A stretch of DNA of 64,000 bases from Panonychus citri (GCF_014898815.1 NW_026515537.1:124001-188000), one strand, 5' to 3'. Shown: positions 26,701 to 41,900, numbered from the stretch's first letter. Program-made: numbers and translations. The notes: generated by a model from the letters alone, not told the origin.

Positions 26701-27994
26701 TCTCATCTAATTCTGACAGCATTCAGGATAAAATTATAATTTCATAATGAACACAATTTAATATCCAACATGATGATAATTAAGTTGACAACAATTTACT
26801 TGTAACAATAGCTTAAGGCTTTTAAGAATCTTAAAACTATGATTATCATGATTACCATATGAACAGTTATAAGTGCGATAAAAACACCAAGAACTCAAAA
26901 TTATTATTATAATAATTGATAGTAATAGATGATGATGATGCTGGAAAATTAGAAAAGTAAATTATGACTGAAAAAATAGAGAATATTTTTTTTTCTCCTC
27001 TTCCTCCTTTTAATAATATGAATTCTTTGTGAGAAGGAAATAAAAAGATTCCAAGTTTCCTATCTAAAAGTATTCACCAACTATCAGAATAATGATGATG
27101 ATGAAAATGAATTTAACAGTTTATAAAGTGAATTTGAATGAAATAACAGTAAATTGAAAAGCAATCAAAGAATCAGAATAAAAATGTTATCATCATCAAG
27201 AATCGTGTTTTATACTAAACATAAATTGATGAAATTATGAGATTGGAAAATAAATATGAACTTGTAGAGTTAAATGTCTCCATTAACCTTTACCATTTCC
27301 TGTCAATTCTGTGAATCATTTGATTGAAATACAATTGACCGAAACTTTAATTAACTCTTCTTTTCATATTCTCAATTATACTTCTAAACAATTACTTTCT
27401 CCTAATTAAAACAAAGTTTTCATTCCAATCGAGGTCAGAATTTCTTTTCTTCTTTTTTTCCTGAAAGGTTCATCGAAGATTATTCTCTACTGGCCAATCG
27501 AGCTGTTTGTTTATTAGAAGTTTATATTTTTAGAATTGAAAATGTCGACATATGCAATAACGATCGTTATTGTCTTTTGAGTTGATAATTGACATTGAAG
27601 CAACAATATGATGATGAGAATGTGACATTATCAAAGTAACGATGGAAAGTCCATCAAGATAGTCAATGATTATCAAGGAAAGTCAATAGTATATACATTT
27701 TTACTTCATCAAGTGAAAAGATGCTAATGTAGATAAAGAAAATGTTACCAAGATGAGATTCTTGTTAGGGTAAAAATCGGTATTTAGTTTTGAAGATTAG
27801 ATGATAATGGAAGCATCTTGATTATCATTATTCAACACTCGTTATCATAAAACATGATTTCTTGTTGATACAAGATCATCAGTAGAGGTTGAAAGAGTTG
27901 TGGGTGGATATTCAATAGATAATACATTTTTTAGGAAGCAATTTATTTCTCAAATATCTCTTATCCAAAAGTAAATCCACTTTCTATAAGAGAT

Positions 27995-28036
<42 letters not shown>

Positions 28037-31000
28037 CATATTTACTAATATTTTCATTAATAACTTGAGAAAATAGAACTGATAATATGAGTAAAAAATA
28101 ACCTTTAATGATTGTGATGATTCTGAATGATGATAAGCTGCAACTATTAAATTCTGAAAGATATTCTTGTTTATGATAAAACCTCATGAGGATTTTGATT
28201 CTCACATTTGGACAAATCTAAACTTATGATGATAATAATCATTGTCAGCCTGATGATGATAAAAGGAAGATATTTATATTCATAGAGACATATTTGAAAT
28301 TCTGATGAATACATGTCAACATAATCACGATTTTCCCATTAATTAATTATCAATATACTGATGATAAGGTTATATTATTATAAAGGTGATAAAATAAATT
28401 TACTATTAAACAAGATAATGGTTAATAATTTGATTGATAATTTTGAATGAGAATCATGGTTTATCAGGCTATTATCATCATGTATTTAGTAAATAGTTGT
28501 CATGTTACCTGAGTATATTGTGTCAACATTAACTTGAACCATGAATTCGTATAAAAATATATTGATTATCATTCTGATTCTGCCATGGAAAATGTAAAGT
28601 AAATATAAAGAATGAATAACAAAAATGAGAAATGCTCAAAATCTGTTAGACAAGATAAACATGATTCTGAAATTGTAGTTGACTATCATGATGATGAGAT
28701 GAATCTTGAATCTAGAATGAGCGAAAAATGAAGCTAATGGCTTGATTGGTGTAAACAACTTAAACTCCCGATAGTCAAATGCTACCATCATGTTAATAAT
28801 AATACAATAACAATTTGTCATGATAATATTAATAATAATACGTGTCATCATGTTAATCTCCTACTTAACTACTATTCTGGTATCAATTAGATGAATTATT
28901 ATATTGCTTGTGATTTTATTTTCTCTTTATTCCAATTTTCTTAATCTATTAGTTAAGATTAATTTATTATCATGATCTGATTAGTAAACAATTACAATTA
29001 ATCATTGAAGGAAGTAGGAAGAGGTGAAAAATTTACCCTTATTGTCAATGTTAATTATTAACGATTTCGTCTCACTTTTCAAAGTGTAAATGAAAGTTAA
29101 TTGTTTACAATTAATGTTCAAATAATGGGAATAGGTGTTGATATTCATTAATATTATGAAAATTAATCATCAATAATCACCTGTAAGCATAAATTTCATC
29201 AGCTCATTAAAGTTGATTGAATTTTTTTTCTTACTCTTTTCCTGATTAACCCAAATATTGGTATTATCATGATGAATTGTTATTGATTAATCAAATCAGT
29301 TAACATGGAAAAATAAACTTGATTGTTGATTGTTATTCCACAATAACTTGTTAAACAATCGGGAAGATAATCAATCAAGGTCACTTGAGTATCTCAATGA
29401 TCAGTAATAACAATCAATTTAATGATGAACAATCAAACGAAAAGGTTAATCCATTAGAGGGTTAGTTTAATTATCTTATTTACTGAGATTTTTTGATTTT
29501 CCCTCAATTCTTATGATTGTTTGTGTTCATTTATTTTTCTATTGGGATGAGGAATGAGTAGAGTTTAATATTTGAAAGAAGACAAAATGTTGAATTGATG
29601 ACATAGAAAATGACAGACATGATGTTTTCATGGTAGATATAATTTGAAATGAACTTTTTTTATGTTCTATTTAATTTCTTACATCATGTTGAGTCTACAA
29701 ATCATTAAGAATTATAGATGCTATTATTGTCGTTACAGTGATTTTTTCATTATCTAAATTCATTGTTTACTCATGAAAATCGTGAGAGAGAGGGAGAAAA
29801 GAATTCCAATGATGAGGATGAAGATGAAGACAAAGATGAAAAAGTTTTTCTCACTTTTGTCATTTTCCAAACTTGAATTTCAAACTTTGTTTCCATTGAG
29901 GAAATTTTCTTTTTTTGATTCTTGAAATTCTGATTCACCATGAAAACTAACTTAATCACTCAGCTTAGTTTGTCAAAATTCATTTGATGAGAAGTGTTAG
30001 GCTTTGTTAGTCTGCTTTTGTATTTTATGAACAAAATTCATCAAAAAATTGCATCATGGTGAATCTGTGTTCATTATCACCTTGCGATAATACTAATATT
30101 CATGATGATTTGATAAGTTGATCAAATGAGCTGTTTTTGTTATCATAGTGGTAGTTAAAATAGAGGAGGGGGTAATTCAGCTTCTCTGAGATGTATGAAA
30201 TTTGTGCTTAGCATTTATTTAGATTTGCTTGTTCACTGAGTGCCAATTAACTCAAAGAATTAATTACACAATTAGTGAGAGGGAATCAAGTTTTACTTAT
30301 AGACAATTAGGTAATCTGTTGAATCTGACAATTAAATCTTTTCATTATATTCTTGTTGATAGAAATAAAATAATGTATCAGAGAAACAAGACAATTTCAA
30401 GGCTCAGATTCTTCTTTCAATTGTAACAGTTAAATCTAGATAATCTCCTGATGTTCAACATTATCTGCAGAGTTCAGGATCATACATGTATTGAGTAAAT
30501 GAATTGATAACATTTGAAATTCATTTGATTTCGTTGTTTCAATGTTTGAACCATCCAATTCATTGAGAATTCACTAAAATTGAAAACATGATTTTTCTCA
30601 AGTTTAAAGTTCATAGTATAAAGGTAATACTGTTTTTAACCATGATCTTTACAAATCAACATCATGTGTCCTCCATGTACATCAAGAAAATGTTTCCTTA
30701 GCTTTGGTCTTTGCAATTTGACCCAAAAAATTTCGTAATTTCAATAATCAACCATTGAATTAACATTTTCATGATAATTTATCAACGTGATTCTTAAATA
30801 ACAAGTTATTACCATTGAAAGACACTAAGTTGAATCATGTTACCTTTGGGATGAATGAAATTTGAGATTTAATGTATCATGAAAGTGATGGTCCGGATCA
30901 TTACCATGATACTAAGGGAATCCAGAATCTAGGATATTGATAATTAGGAAAAAGTTTGATAATTAAGATGGAACAAAAAATAATGAAATCAAAGTTAAAT

Positions 31001-32019
31001 GATATTCATGGTCAACTGAGTTTTTTTTGATTTAGCAAAATTTCATTTCAAAAGTAAACAAGCTTGTCCCAAATGAGAGATGGTATCAAGGCTCACATTA
31101 TATAATCATACTGATTCGTACTGATACGTTTTGGACTGGATAGAAAAAAATATCAACTCGATTATATCCTACCTGTGGATTCAATGTAAAATTAGCCTGT
31201 TCGTATCAGTTCATTCAGACTTGAATTCTGAATATAAGGAATAACTTTCATTCAATGAAATGCTTGTATGTTTGACTTTTGATAAGATGAATTGAGTGTC
31301 CAGAATATTTGAACTTTTGCATTTCAATCTTTTTGTTTATTCAATTTTTACAGATTTTACTCCCTCTTGTATCAATTATATCATTTCGATAATGAGTTTT
31401 CACCGTCATTTTCTTGTATTTATCTTATCTTGAGGTCTATTTGTTCAACCGTCTTGTTGATCCTTTGCTATTCAACTTCTTCTATTCAATTATCTCTTTC
31501 CTTTTCTCTTTCTCTATCTCTTTTCAGATCTTTATTATTGGAAAATTCTGGTGACACTAATGTCCAAGGAATTACTGCTTCTCGTTTTATCGCTGCTCGT
31601 GGTCTACTTGATGCTCCATCAAATAGTATCGATAATGAATGTTTTTGTATCTCAAATGACACAAGTCTAACTGATTCCGGTTTCTGTTCACTTGATGGTG
31701 TTCTGGACATTTCAAGGTGTAACAATGGAGTACCTTTGGTCATTTCTTTGCCTCACTTTCTGTATTCCGATCCTCTTTTAATCCAAGCCGCAGAGGGAAT
31801 CAGTCCGGATGCTATTAAACATCAGTCATATCTTGATATTGAGAGAGTAAGTTCGGTTCTCATTCATTAAAAAAGATTATACATGTATCTAAAGTTAGAG
31901 CATCTAATGACCACCGCTTGGAAACCAATGAACTAAAAGAAAAATAAGAAACACCAATTTACATTGATAAGTTTAGAGAATCTTAAATTCTTTCGAGATA
32001 TTATTAAAATAGAACCTTT

Positions 32020-32061
<42 letters not shown>

Positions 32062-32903
32062 GTACTCGATATATTTATAAACTTTTACCTTTCTCTTTAT
32101 ATTTATGTTCATTTACAGTTAACGGGAATAGTTTTATCAGCTCGTCGGAGGATACAATTCAATCTTCGACTTCGTTACACTTACAACCTCGGGTAAGTCT
32201 TAAATCTGTCATAAAATCACATGAGGGAAGCAAATAAGTTGTAAAAGTTTCATGATAATGAGTCAGAATAAAGCTCAGAACTTTTTTCTGAAGTATTTAG
32301 TTCCCTTAGTGGTTCATTTAAACCTTTTCTTTGCCATTGAAAGTTTTCATTTTTTATTTGATTATAACACATGAGAAAAATGGTATTCAAACTGAAAGGT
32401 AACTAAAAATCATGGAGACAAAACTAAACTAAAATTTCATGAAACTCTGATGAATTTTGCCTTCAAGTGACTATCTAAGTGATGTATTTAATACATGTTC
32501 ACTGTTGGAATGATTTTATTTTTTTACTCACTCATTTAATCATTTTACTATTCTCAGAGGTATTTCGTTGAAAGATATGGTCTATCCACTTCTATGGCTG
32601 GAAGAGGTAAGAAAAATACTGAATAATTATCTTGAAAAAACAACAATAACAGAAAAAACTACTCATAGCAATAATATCCTCATGCCATGAATACAATTCA
32701 ACTATTATTATTGTTGTTATGCCTTTTTTCATTGCTCATCCCAATATACACCTTGAAATAAATTATTACAATAATAATAAACTTTGTAATAAAACTGAAA
32801 TTTGGATGAGAGTATTGCTGAGAATTGCATTAGTAACAATGAAATTCGCTATTCTGATGATAATGATACTGTTAATTCCTTGTCTTAATCCGTGAAGATA
32901 AAA

Positions 32904-32938
<35 letters not shown>

Positions 32939-35900
32939 TATCACAATTGATGTGGTCCTGAAATCTTCAAGGGCAATTGTTTATCCAAGATATAAAGTTC
33001 AGTGTGTCCTCAGAATATTGAATCTTTATGATGATCATTAGCTTTTCCAGTTCTGGACAGAAAATCGAGATTTTTTAGCATGAAAATTATATTGAACGAT
33101 ATTATTTCTTGATGAGTCTGGTGATAATGAGAATACAAATGATTATTTCCGATTAATTAGTCTTGTTTTTGCCCCTAATTTTCAGTCTCCTTCATAAAAT
33201 TAGCGAGATTAACATTATTAGAAGAATTAGCTGAATTTCCTTATCCGATTCTATTAAATTATCGCTTAGCTGTTGATAGAAAGCAATTAAGAACAGATTT
33301 GTTTGATTTATCGTTAATTAACTTCACTAATCCATAGATTGAAATCATAGTCATGATATCGATGAATAATGAAACCGATTCTTTATTCTTCTCATTAAAA
33401 CTGTTGAATTTATACCATTCAGTTGACTTATCTTAGTTTTAAGAACTTGAGCTCAGCTTTACGGAAAAAAATACTCAGAATTTCCTAGAAATTTCTTCAA
33501 TTTTCACATTTTAATCGAGTTCATTTGAAGTTATTTTGTTATTTTTTTCTCCATGATTTTCATGAGTAGTGTTTTAACTCCCATTGAATTCAGTTTATTT
33601 ACATATCCCAAGGAAATCAATTGAAAATTACTGAGCCTAACCTTGAACTTACACTTCTATATTCATTGATACTGGTTTTTCAGTTTTCCATGAGATTAAC
33701 CGGATCAATCATGAAGTTTATGCTGAAAAATGATATGATAATGTAAATGATTGTCTGAGAGGAAAAGCTTTCCTGTCATCATTTCTATCTCAATATTTAT
33801 CGTTTTGTTCATGATAAACAGTCTGACAGTTTGTTTTTATGTTGATTCTCAATATTTTTGTTTACTTGTTTCTAGAAATCAAATTCATGAAATATTCAAT
33901 GAAAATACTTGATAAGCTTCATGGTGTAGATTAGATTTACTCAATGAATTGACTTCTCAAGTAGATGCTTATAAATATGAGTCAAGTTTATCATGGTCAT
34001 TGTATTAAATTAATATCATCATCAATTAACTTTTCCAATGAATTAATACTTGAAATTTCAAATGATGATCAATGTTTCCATTGAATTGATATAGAAATGA
34101 TTAATTCTGTAGTAATATTTATCATAAGTCTAATTACTATGAACGCTCTTTGATAGTATTCATTCATTGAAAGTTCATGAGAAGGGAAAAAATATCTTTA
34201 TGGAATCACGAAACTTTTCATGTAGATTGTTAATAACATGTAATAGTTTAGAAAATGAAAAAATATTCTATTGAATAGAAAATTCTGTGTACATCAAGCT
34301 GAGAAGAGAAAAATTCAATTACAATCGACATCTAAAGTTAAAATACTTCAAATGTGATAATTATCATGATAAATTATCCAGATACATGGAAGCTTATTCA
34401 TTCAACTAAGTGTTTCTATCCTGAAAAGGGACAGGAAGTTCAAGGTTATTTAGCCATTCTTACCGTGGTTTGTTTTTAATGAATTGAAATCCTGAAGAAT
34501 TGAAATTTTTGTGATTCACAGTCTCTTCGCAATTTGAGGTCAAAATGTCACATACCCGATGAAGTCAATCGTGTGAATATAAATATAAATTCTGTATTTA
34601 ATTAGGAGCAATAGGAAGAACGAGAAAATTCATTTCTTAAATGACTACAATCAGTGATTTTCAAATTTCGAAGGACAAGAAATGGAATCACACTTGAGTT
34701 CAATGTCGAAAACAGAGCTGATAATGTAATAGAATACATGAAATTCTGAAAATTATATATTCGAATGATTTTTTGTTCCTGGAGAAAAATAGAAAAATTC
34801 TATTGACAATAGTAGTAGTAAAAGGCAACATTATAAACCACTTTTCTCTTTCTTTTTCTCTTTCTTTTTGGACATTATAACACACATGACCTCTAAAACC
34901 AGAAAAACAACCTTTGGTCCTCGTACTTAGCTCAGAGGTAACGTGCATGATTTGAGAAGGCTGGCCCCCTGGTTCAAATCCTGTCCGTTCCTTGGTCTTC
35001 TCCCGTCTCTTCCCCTCTTCTCCTGTCTTCTCCTGTGGTATCGTATGGTATCGTATGGTGGCGTGACAGGGGGAACTTCGATTTTCATGCATCTAACTTT
35101 GAGTCTAAGTACGAGAGACCTTATGCATTTTTTGATAATGATTTCTTTTAATTATTCGATATGAGTTTATTCTTTTGTGCGGTATATAAGGAGAGTTTAA
35201 ATAGCATTACATTTAATAATGGACGAGTCATTTGACGAGTGTGGTTATAAGTTTATTGGAAGTCCTTCTTTATACATGTATTATCATTACAGTATTGATA
35301 ATATTAGAAATGCTTATCCTAACCAATTAATTTATCTCAGTGCATCTGAACGTCTGGAAACTTTTTGTAATTGGCCAAGACCAGAAATTAATGTTGTTAA
35401 GCTATCTGAAGCTGGTTTTTTCTACCATGGTAGAGGAGATAAAGTGATATGTTTCCATTGTAATGTATGCATTCATGATTGGCAACTTGATGATGATCCA
35501 TTGGTTGAACATGCTAGATATAGCCCACGTTGTCATTTCATTTATGTTAAATGTGGAATGGAGTTCATATTCAAATCAGTTATAGCTAAAAGGAAACCAC
35601 AAGTACCAAAGGCAGTGGTGCCTAAGGATGATCGTTATAAATGTAAAGTTTGTAAAGAAAAGGAAATTGAATGTATTTTAAATCCTTGTGAACATGCTGT
35701 GTCATGTACTGATTGTATTCTTGATAAAATGAATTGTCCAATTTGCCAAACCCATATAAAGAAGGTAATGAGATTGTCATTGATTGATTGAAGTAATAAA
35801 CTTTGTTTTGAAAGATTCACTCTTAATGATACTAACAATTTCGTGACTAAGATTATTGAAGATAACTTCGGTATGGGAATTAGCCTCAGGGCTTTCCAAT

Positions 35901-38900
35901 GATTGTAGAAACCTCTTAAACTTGTTTAAACTTGTTTCTAAACGAAAGGTTGGACCATCAATATAATCCCCTGGGGGTCCAGTTAGCATCCAAGAGGTAA
36001 TGATTATCTTAGACTTACCATCAATCTTTTGACAGGTAATTATATGTTGATGGTTTTTACCAGTTTCAATGTATTTGAAAGGTACTTTATAGCTTGAGGC
36101 CATTGTATAGATTTACTTTAGGTAATTACTTTTTGGAAAGAAGATTATTTTCAGAAATTCTTTTTATTAAGATCAAGGTTTACAGATTACTGATTTCAGT
36201 TATCATCATTATTGAAAAGATCAGGATTACGAGACCAAAATTCATGTTCAGAAGGAATTAATTGGATATTTTCCCAAAAGGAGAGATATCGTTCCAACTG
36301 ATATCGAGTTAATGGTAACAACATCATCATGGGATATCTATCAATTACATTGAAAACTCTTATGAAAAAACTAATTGATGTTTGTCCATAATTGAATCTC
36401 TGAATGGCGATACTCATCCACTCATCTCGTCTTGTCTCTCCGTACAACCTTCTATGGAGAGTCAAACAGTAACCGATAAAATACATGTTATGTACTCCTC
36501 GTTTATCAATAACTGCTTGATTTATCCTCAATCTATCAATTGTTTCTTCAGCTTCTAAACTTGTTGTTGGTCGAGGAAGAGAGTTGATATCCAAAAGATC
36601 GTCTCGTGTTTGAATTCTACCTCTATATCTGTTAAGAAATGAAGTCAATTCTTCAAGTGTAGGTTCACGGGATCTGTATGAACCTCTTCTCGGTCGATTA
36701 GCTTGAGGTTCTGGTGGATTAGCTTGAGGCTCTGGTGGATTAGGTTGGGGTTCTGGTGGATTAGATTGTTCGGGTTCTTCTACCTGAGGTGTTTGAGGTA
36801 CTTGTTCTTCTATCTGAGGAGGTTGAGGTTCTGGTTGGCTGGGTTGTTCATCAATTACTAGATTAGACTCATTGGGTTCGGGTGAGTTAGCTACCTGAGA
36901 CGATTCTGGTTCAATAGGATCAGATGTATCCATTCTTGTTGATGAATTACCTTGTGGAGATTGGGGTTCTTGGGCCGAGGGATTAGGTTGTATAGTTTCT
37001 TCTACCTGAGATTGTTGAGGTTCTGGTTCAGGAGGGTCAGATGTATCCATTGGAGTTTCATCTACAGAAGGATCAGACTCATTAGAGGTAGAAGGTAGTT
37101 GTGCTGTTGTTCTTGTTGACATCCTGGAAGTTGATGGTCTTGGTGAAATTAATTTGGGAGAGAAGTCAGGATCATTTTCTGGATCATCATTTTCACTATC
37201 ACTTTCATAAGCTGTATCATGGTCATTGATTGTATTTGATCCATCAACATTCTGGACTTCACTCATTACACTTTGTTCATTATTATCTTGAGAGGGATCA
37301 GGAATAATTTCTCGAGGAACATAGCTGAATGGAGTAACCTTAGCTGTTGGTAATGATGAATAATCCGGGAGAGAATCACTTTGATCTTGAGGCACAGGTA
37401 GATTAGTTGATGTAATTGTTGATTGTTCATGTTGAGTTGACATGTTTGATGTTATGCCTGAGTCATTCACTGGACTATTCACGGTAACAGTTTCTTCCTG
37501 GGTATTTAATTGATCAGTTGATGGTTGATTAACACAAACTTCATCAAGTAAGGCAGATAGAGTATCCTGAATATGGTTGTTATCATTTTCCTGGAACAAA
37601 TTATTATCCTGGAGAATATTTAACAAATTGTCACTAGTATCCAGAGGTGGTATATCCTGAGCACAAGCAATATCATGATCACATGGGTGAGAAAGAGAAG
37701 ATGTACCTGGGGTTGGGTTAGAGAGATTTTGTGGTACAATAGAGGCAGGTGGTTGAGGGAGAACAAAATTATAAATTATTGAACCCAGATCATTATTGAT
37801 CCGATTAGTCCAAAATTGAAGTTTCTCTGGGTCATTAGAAAACTCAGAAAGTAAACCAATGCAGAGTTGGAGAAGAACTTGTAGTTTAAGTTGATCTAAA
37901 AGTAATTTATTCATTTTAGAGCAGAAAGGGTAAAGATAGAGACAAAAGTATAAAGGTAAATGTAGAAAGAAAACAGAAAGAAAACTGTAGACAGAGAGAG
38001 CAGAAAGTTAACTGACAGAAAAGTCAAGAATAAACAGGTTAACCAAAAACAGAGTCGGCGTAAACATTAGAGGAGGTACGTTAGAACTAGAATATACGAA
38101 AGAACCAATAACAAAATCTCAACATTAGGACGCATGATCATATGGCTCTTAGGCTATTACAATGTATTTCGGTACCTCCGAAATTTGTTGTGGTAATGTT
38201 AATTCAATGGACTAAAGGCTCTTAGGCTATTTCAATGTATTTTAACATCAAACAAGTCTTTTGAATCTTCAACCCCCCTTACTAATTTCGGTACCTCCGA
38301 AATTTGTTGTGGGGGGTAATGTTAATTCAATGGACTAAAGGCTCTTAGGCTATTTCAATGTATTTTAACATCAAACAAGTCTTTTGAATCTTCAACCCCC
38401 CTTACTAATTTCGGTACCTCCGAAATTTGTTGTGGGGGGTAATGTTAATTCAATGGACTAAAGGCTCTTAGGCTATTTCAATGTATTTTAACATCAAACA
38501 AGTCTTTTGAATCTTCAACCCCCCTTACTAATTTCGGTACCTCCGAAATTTGTTGTGGGGGGTAATGATAATTCAATGGACTAAAGGCTCTTAGGCTATT
38601 TCAATGTATTTTAACATCAAACAAGTCTTTTGAATCTTCAACCCCCCTTACTAATTTCGGTACCTCCGAAATTTGTTGTGGGGGGGGGGGTAATGTTAAT
38701 TCAATGGACTCAAGGCTCTTAGGCTATTCCAATGTATTAATTCAGTGGACTTGTACTTATGTTTCTTATCAAAGGTCATCATTGCTGAGTTCAAGATGTA
38801 ATTTCTAAAGTTCATTGAATCAATCATCGCTCAAGGATATGGAAAAGTAATTAAATCTTCTTAAAAAATTCCAACCATTAATGAGTTCATGTCAATCTTC

Positions 38901-41900
38901 ATAAAAGGTCATAAATTCAAGGACTTTGAGGCCTCTTCAATACCCAGAGGCTATGAATTCCTGATTATAACAAATCTTAAAATTCCAATCAAGATTAATT
39001 CAAAGGTAATTATGTTTAGTCTATTCGAGGTCATTCAAATGATTTATAGTTCCAAGTTTCAGGTTAGAGAGCAAAGTTGACGGGTATAAATAGCGAGAAA
39101 ATTTTCAAAGATTGATCAGTCTAATTTCATCTTCAGTTTGTGAACTTTAACTTTGTTCAAGTTTTAATTTCTGTTTTGTTTCTTCTTTTATATTTGATTC
39201 AAGGTAATTTTCATGTCTATTTCTTCCAATCATTTTATTCATATTTGTACAATTCCCATCGATTCAAATTCTACTCCAAGTTTAGATCAACCTTTAAATT
39301 TTGCTGATTTTAATTTTTCAGTCAGTGATTTTTCTGCTATTTATGCCTTACTTGACCAGAAATCAAGAGAAAAATTGAGTAAATCTGCCGTTTCTTTTGA
39401 TTCTCAAACAAAATCCATTAAAGTGAACAACCGAAAGTTTTTTGATTCTCTGGAAGAAGTTAACATTAATCTTGTTGAGGATATTTTCAAACATTTTACC
39501 AACAGGACTTACTTACTAAAATGAAAATTGTTTCTCAAACTATCAAAACGGTATCCAGAGGTAAGGGAACTCTAGCTCCAACGAAGGATATTCAGTTCAA
39601 AAAACCCAAACCCAAAAGGAAACCTAAAAATTGTAATTGTAAATCCTATTTACAAACCCTGAAAAAAATTCACTTGAAATTTGAAAATAAAATCATCAAC
39701 TGTAAGCAATGTAACAAGGCAGTCAATGATCAAAGTATCCTCGGTCATTTTCAATCCAACAAAATTGAATGCCTTGTTGATTGCAACGAATTTACTGATG
39801 TAAAAATTTGGTTCATCAAATGTAATCATCTCAAAATGATAATGAAAAATTGTAAAAACCATTCAAAGTTTGTTGAATCGATGAAGAGAAAAGTTGCATT
39901 GCAAAATATTCTCTTGAATAAAATCTCAAATTAACATTATATTCTTTTTTTGTCTTTTTTTCTTTCAAGATGAGTAAAAACATTTCACCTGTTATGGAAA
40001 ACTGGCCATCTCAAATGGTCAACTGTTTGAATCTCTACCAAACTATGAAGCTTGAGTTACATCGAATGATGACCTGTATCGACTTGACTGATGGCACTTG
40101 GTTGAATGCTATTAGAGATGGATTTTTCCGTTTTGGTAATTCAGATTATTTACAATGTTTTTGCTGTGGATTACAAGTCCCGATTGATCTCTTACATAAA
40201 GATGTTGTAAGTTATCATGCTAGCTTCAGTCCTAAATGTAGTTTTGTTCTCAAAAGAGAACCAAATCTTATACTTCGGATTGATACTCCTGGTATTCATC
40301 GATATGGTGATCCAAAAATTCTTGCTGATAGAGATGCTGAAGTAGCAACTTTACAACCAATTTCATCCATCACTCAAGCTGAAGAGGATCAGGTTTTACA
40401 AATCTATTCAGAAAAGAAAACATTGAATCCTGAGAAAGTATTCCAGCTCTATCAGTTACGAGTTAATAGAGTTTTTTCTTTTAAAAAATGTAGTTTGAGC
40501 ATCAAGTTCAAAAATTGGTTCGTTGAAAGTGGCTTTTTCTGGACTGGATCAAACAGGATTGTTCAATGTGCTTTTTGTCGGTTGGCTGTTGATGGACAAC
40601 TGAAAAACCATCCAAGTGAAACCCACAGCCTGTTATCTCCAGATTGCCCTTATGCTAACGAAGAAAGATTTATTGTAGAGAGGCACCTTTGTTGTGTTTG
40701 TTTAGTACAAACTCATCAAATGTTATATTTACCATGTAATCATTTGGCTGTATGTGTCTCTTGTGACAATACTCTGAGCAGACTTGGTCAAGAAAATTGT
40801 CCAGTCTGTCGAACAAGTATTGATGGTAGAATAAAGGTTATCAAACCTTAACTCTGTAAGACTTTGTTCATTCAAATAAAATGATTCAACCACTGAAATT
40901 TGTTTTAATTACTCGGAATTGGTTAGAGATTGAAAGTCGGGAAAACTCGTGGTGATTGGGAATATAATACATACAACTTAGTATAATACTATTGTCTTTA
41001 TTAAGAAATTGACCTTGATGAGTTTTGATGACTGAGATGATAATGATCTCGATGAATAGGGGAAAGATGAATTGAATTAATGATAAAGTCTTAAGTAAAG
41101 TTACCTTGGGTATACTCAAAACAAGTTTCTCATCAATCAAGTTGACAGAAAGAGGGAGTAGTGGGTTGGGCTATGCATCAATCGGAGAGTATAAATATGG
41201 AGACTCTTCAACATGAAGTTCATTCTACTCTTCAACTCTGAACCATCAACTTGAAATGGATTCAACAAATATTCCTGACTCTCCTGCTTCACCTGAACCA
41301 ACTCAACTTGAACCAACTCAACCTGAACCAACTCAACCTGAACCAACTCAACAAGAACCAGTACAACAACCAACAACTCAACCACCGTCTGGAAGAGATA
41401 GACCATCAACATCAGGCTTTGAAGATCGGTTTCAACAATTACTCTGTGTTGAAATTTCTCCAAAACTTTATCTTACTGTTCAGCGAGCTAAATCAACCAA
41501 TGGAACTACATTTATTGATATCCGTCGACGAATGAACGATTCATCAACGGATCAAAGACTCAGATACCAACAAGACAAGGATTGTTTCTTCGTTACAATG
41601 AATATGATCTGTTGAAACAAAAATTGGTAAATCCTCAAGATGCTTTCAAACTGTCTTTGAATCAAGGAAGAGAAATCATTGGAAGGGATCTTGGTAACTT
41701 TTTTGAAATCCGACTAAAAGCTGGCCACAAGGAAACACTTATCAAACTGTTACCAAACGAGATTACTAAAATGGTTGGTCATTCTTCCTAACCATATTTT
41801 TTAATGCAAGAAATTATTTGGGAATAATTTTCTCATTCATTTGATTTTCATTTTATTCTTGGGTACTTTGGTTTTTTTTTACTTTTCATTTATATTTTTG

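Noticed and set aside
31354..31527. Extended exon 6 of the CD36-like gene using the acceptor at 31353
   Set aside because: The added residues are hydrophobic, Ser/Leu-rich and unlike CD36; homology begins exactly after the TTTTCAG at 31527, which is also in phase.
34920..34995. Functional tRNA gene
   Set aside because: A- and B-box motifs fit, but the acceptor ends do not pair and the T stem has mismatches; treated as a pol III-type promoter or tRNA-derived sequence instead.
38144..38738. CRISPR array
   Set aside because: Units are directly adjacent 123-bp repeats without unique spacers, in a eukaryotic mobile element.
38889..39080. 63-codon ORF upstream of the 39085 TATA box
   Set aside because: Lies directly against a promoter for the next gene, has no domain and no promoter of its own; probably chance.
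40886..41140. Minus-strand ORF between the second IAP and the EPTQ gene
   Set aside because: Hydrophobic low-complexity translation with no promoter or family similarity; opposite to the surrounding transcription.
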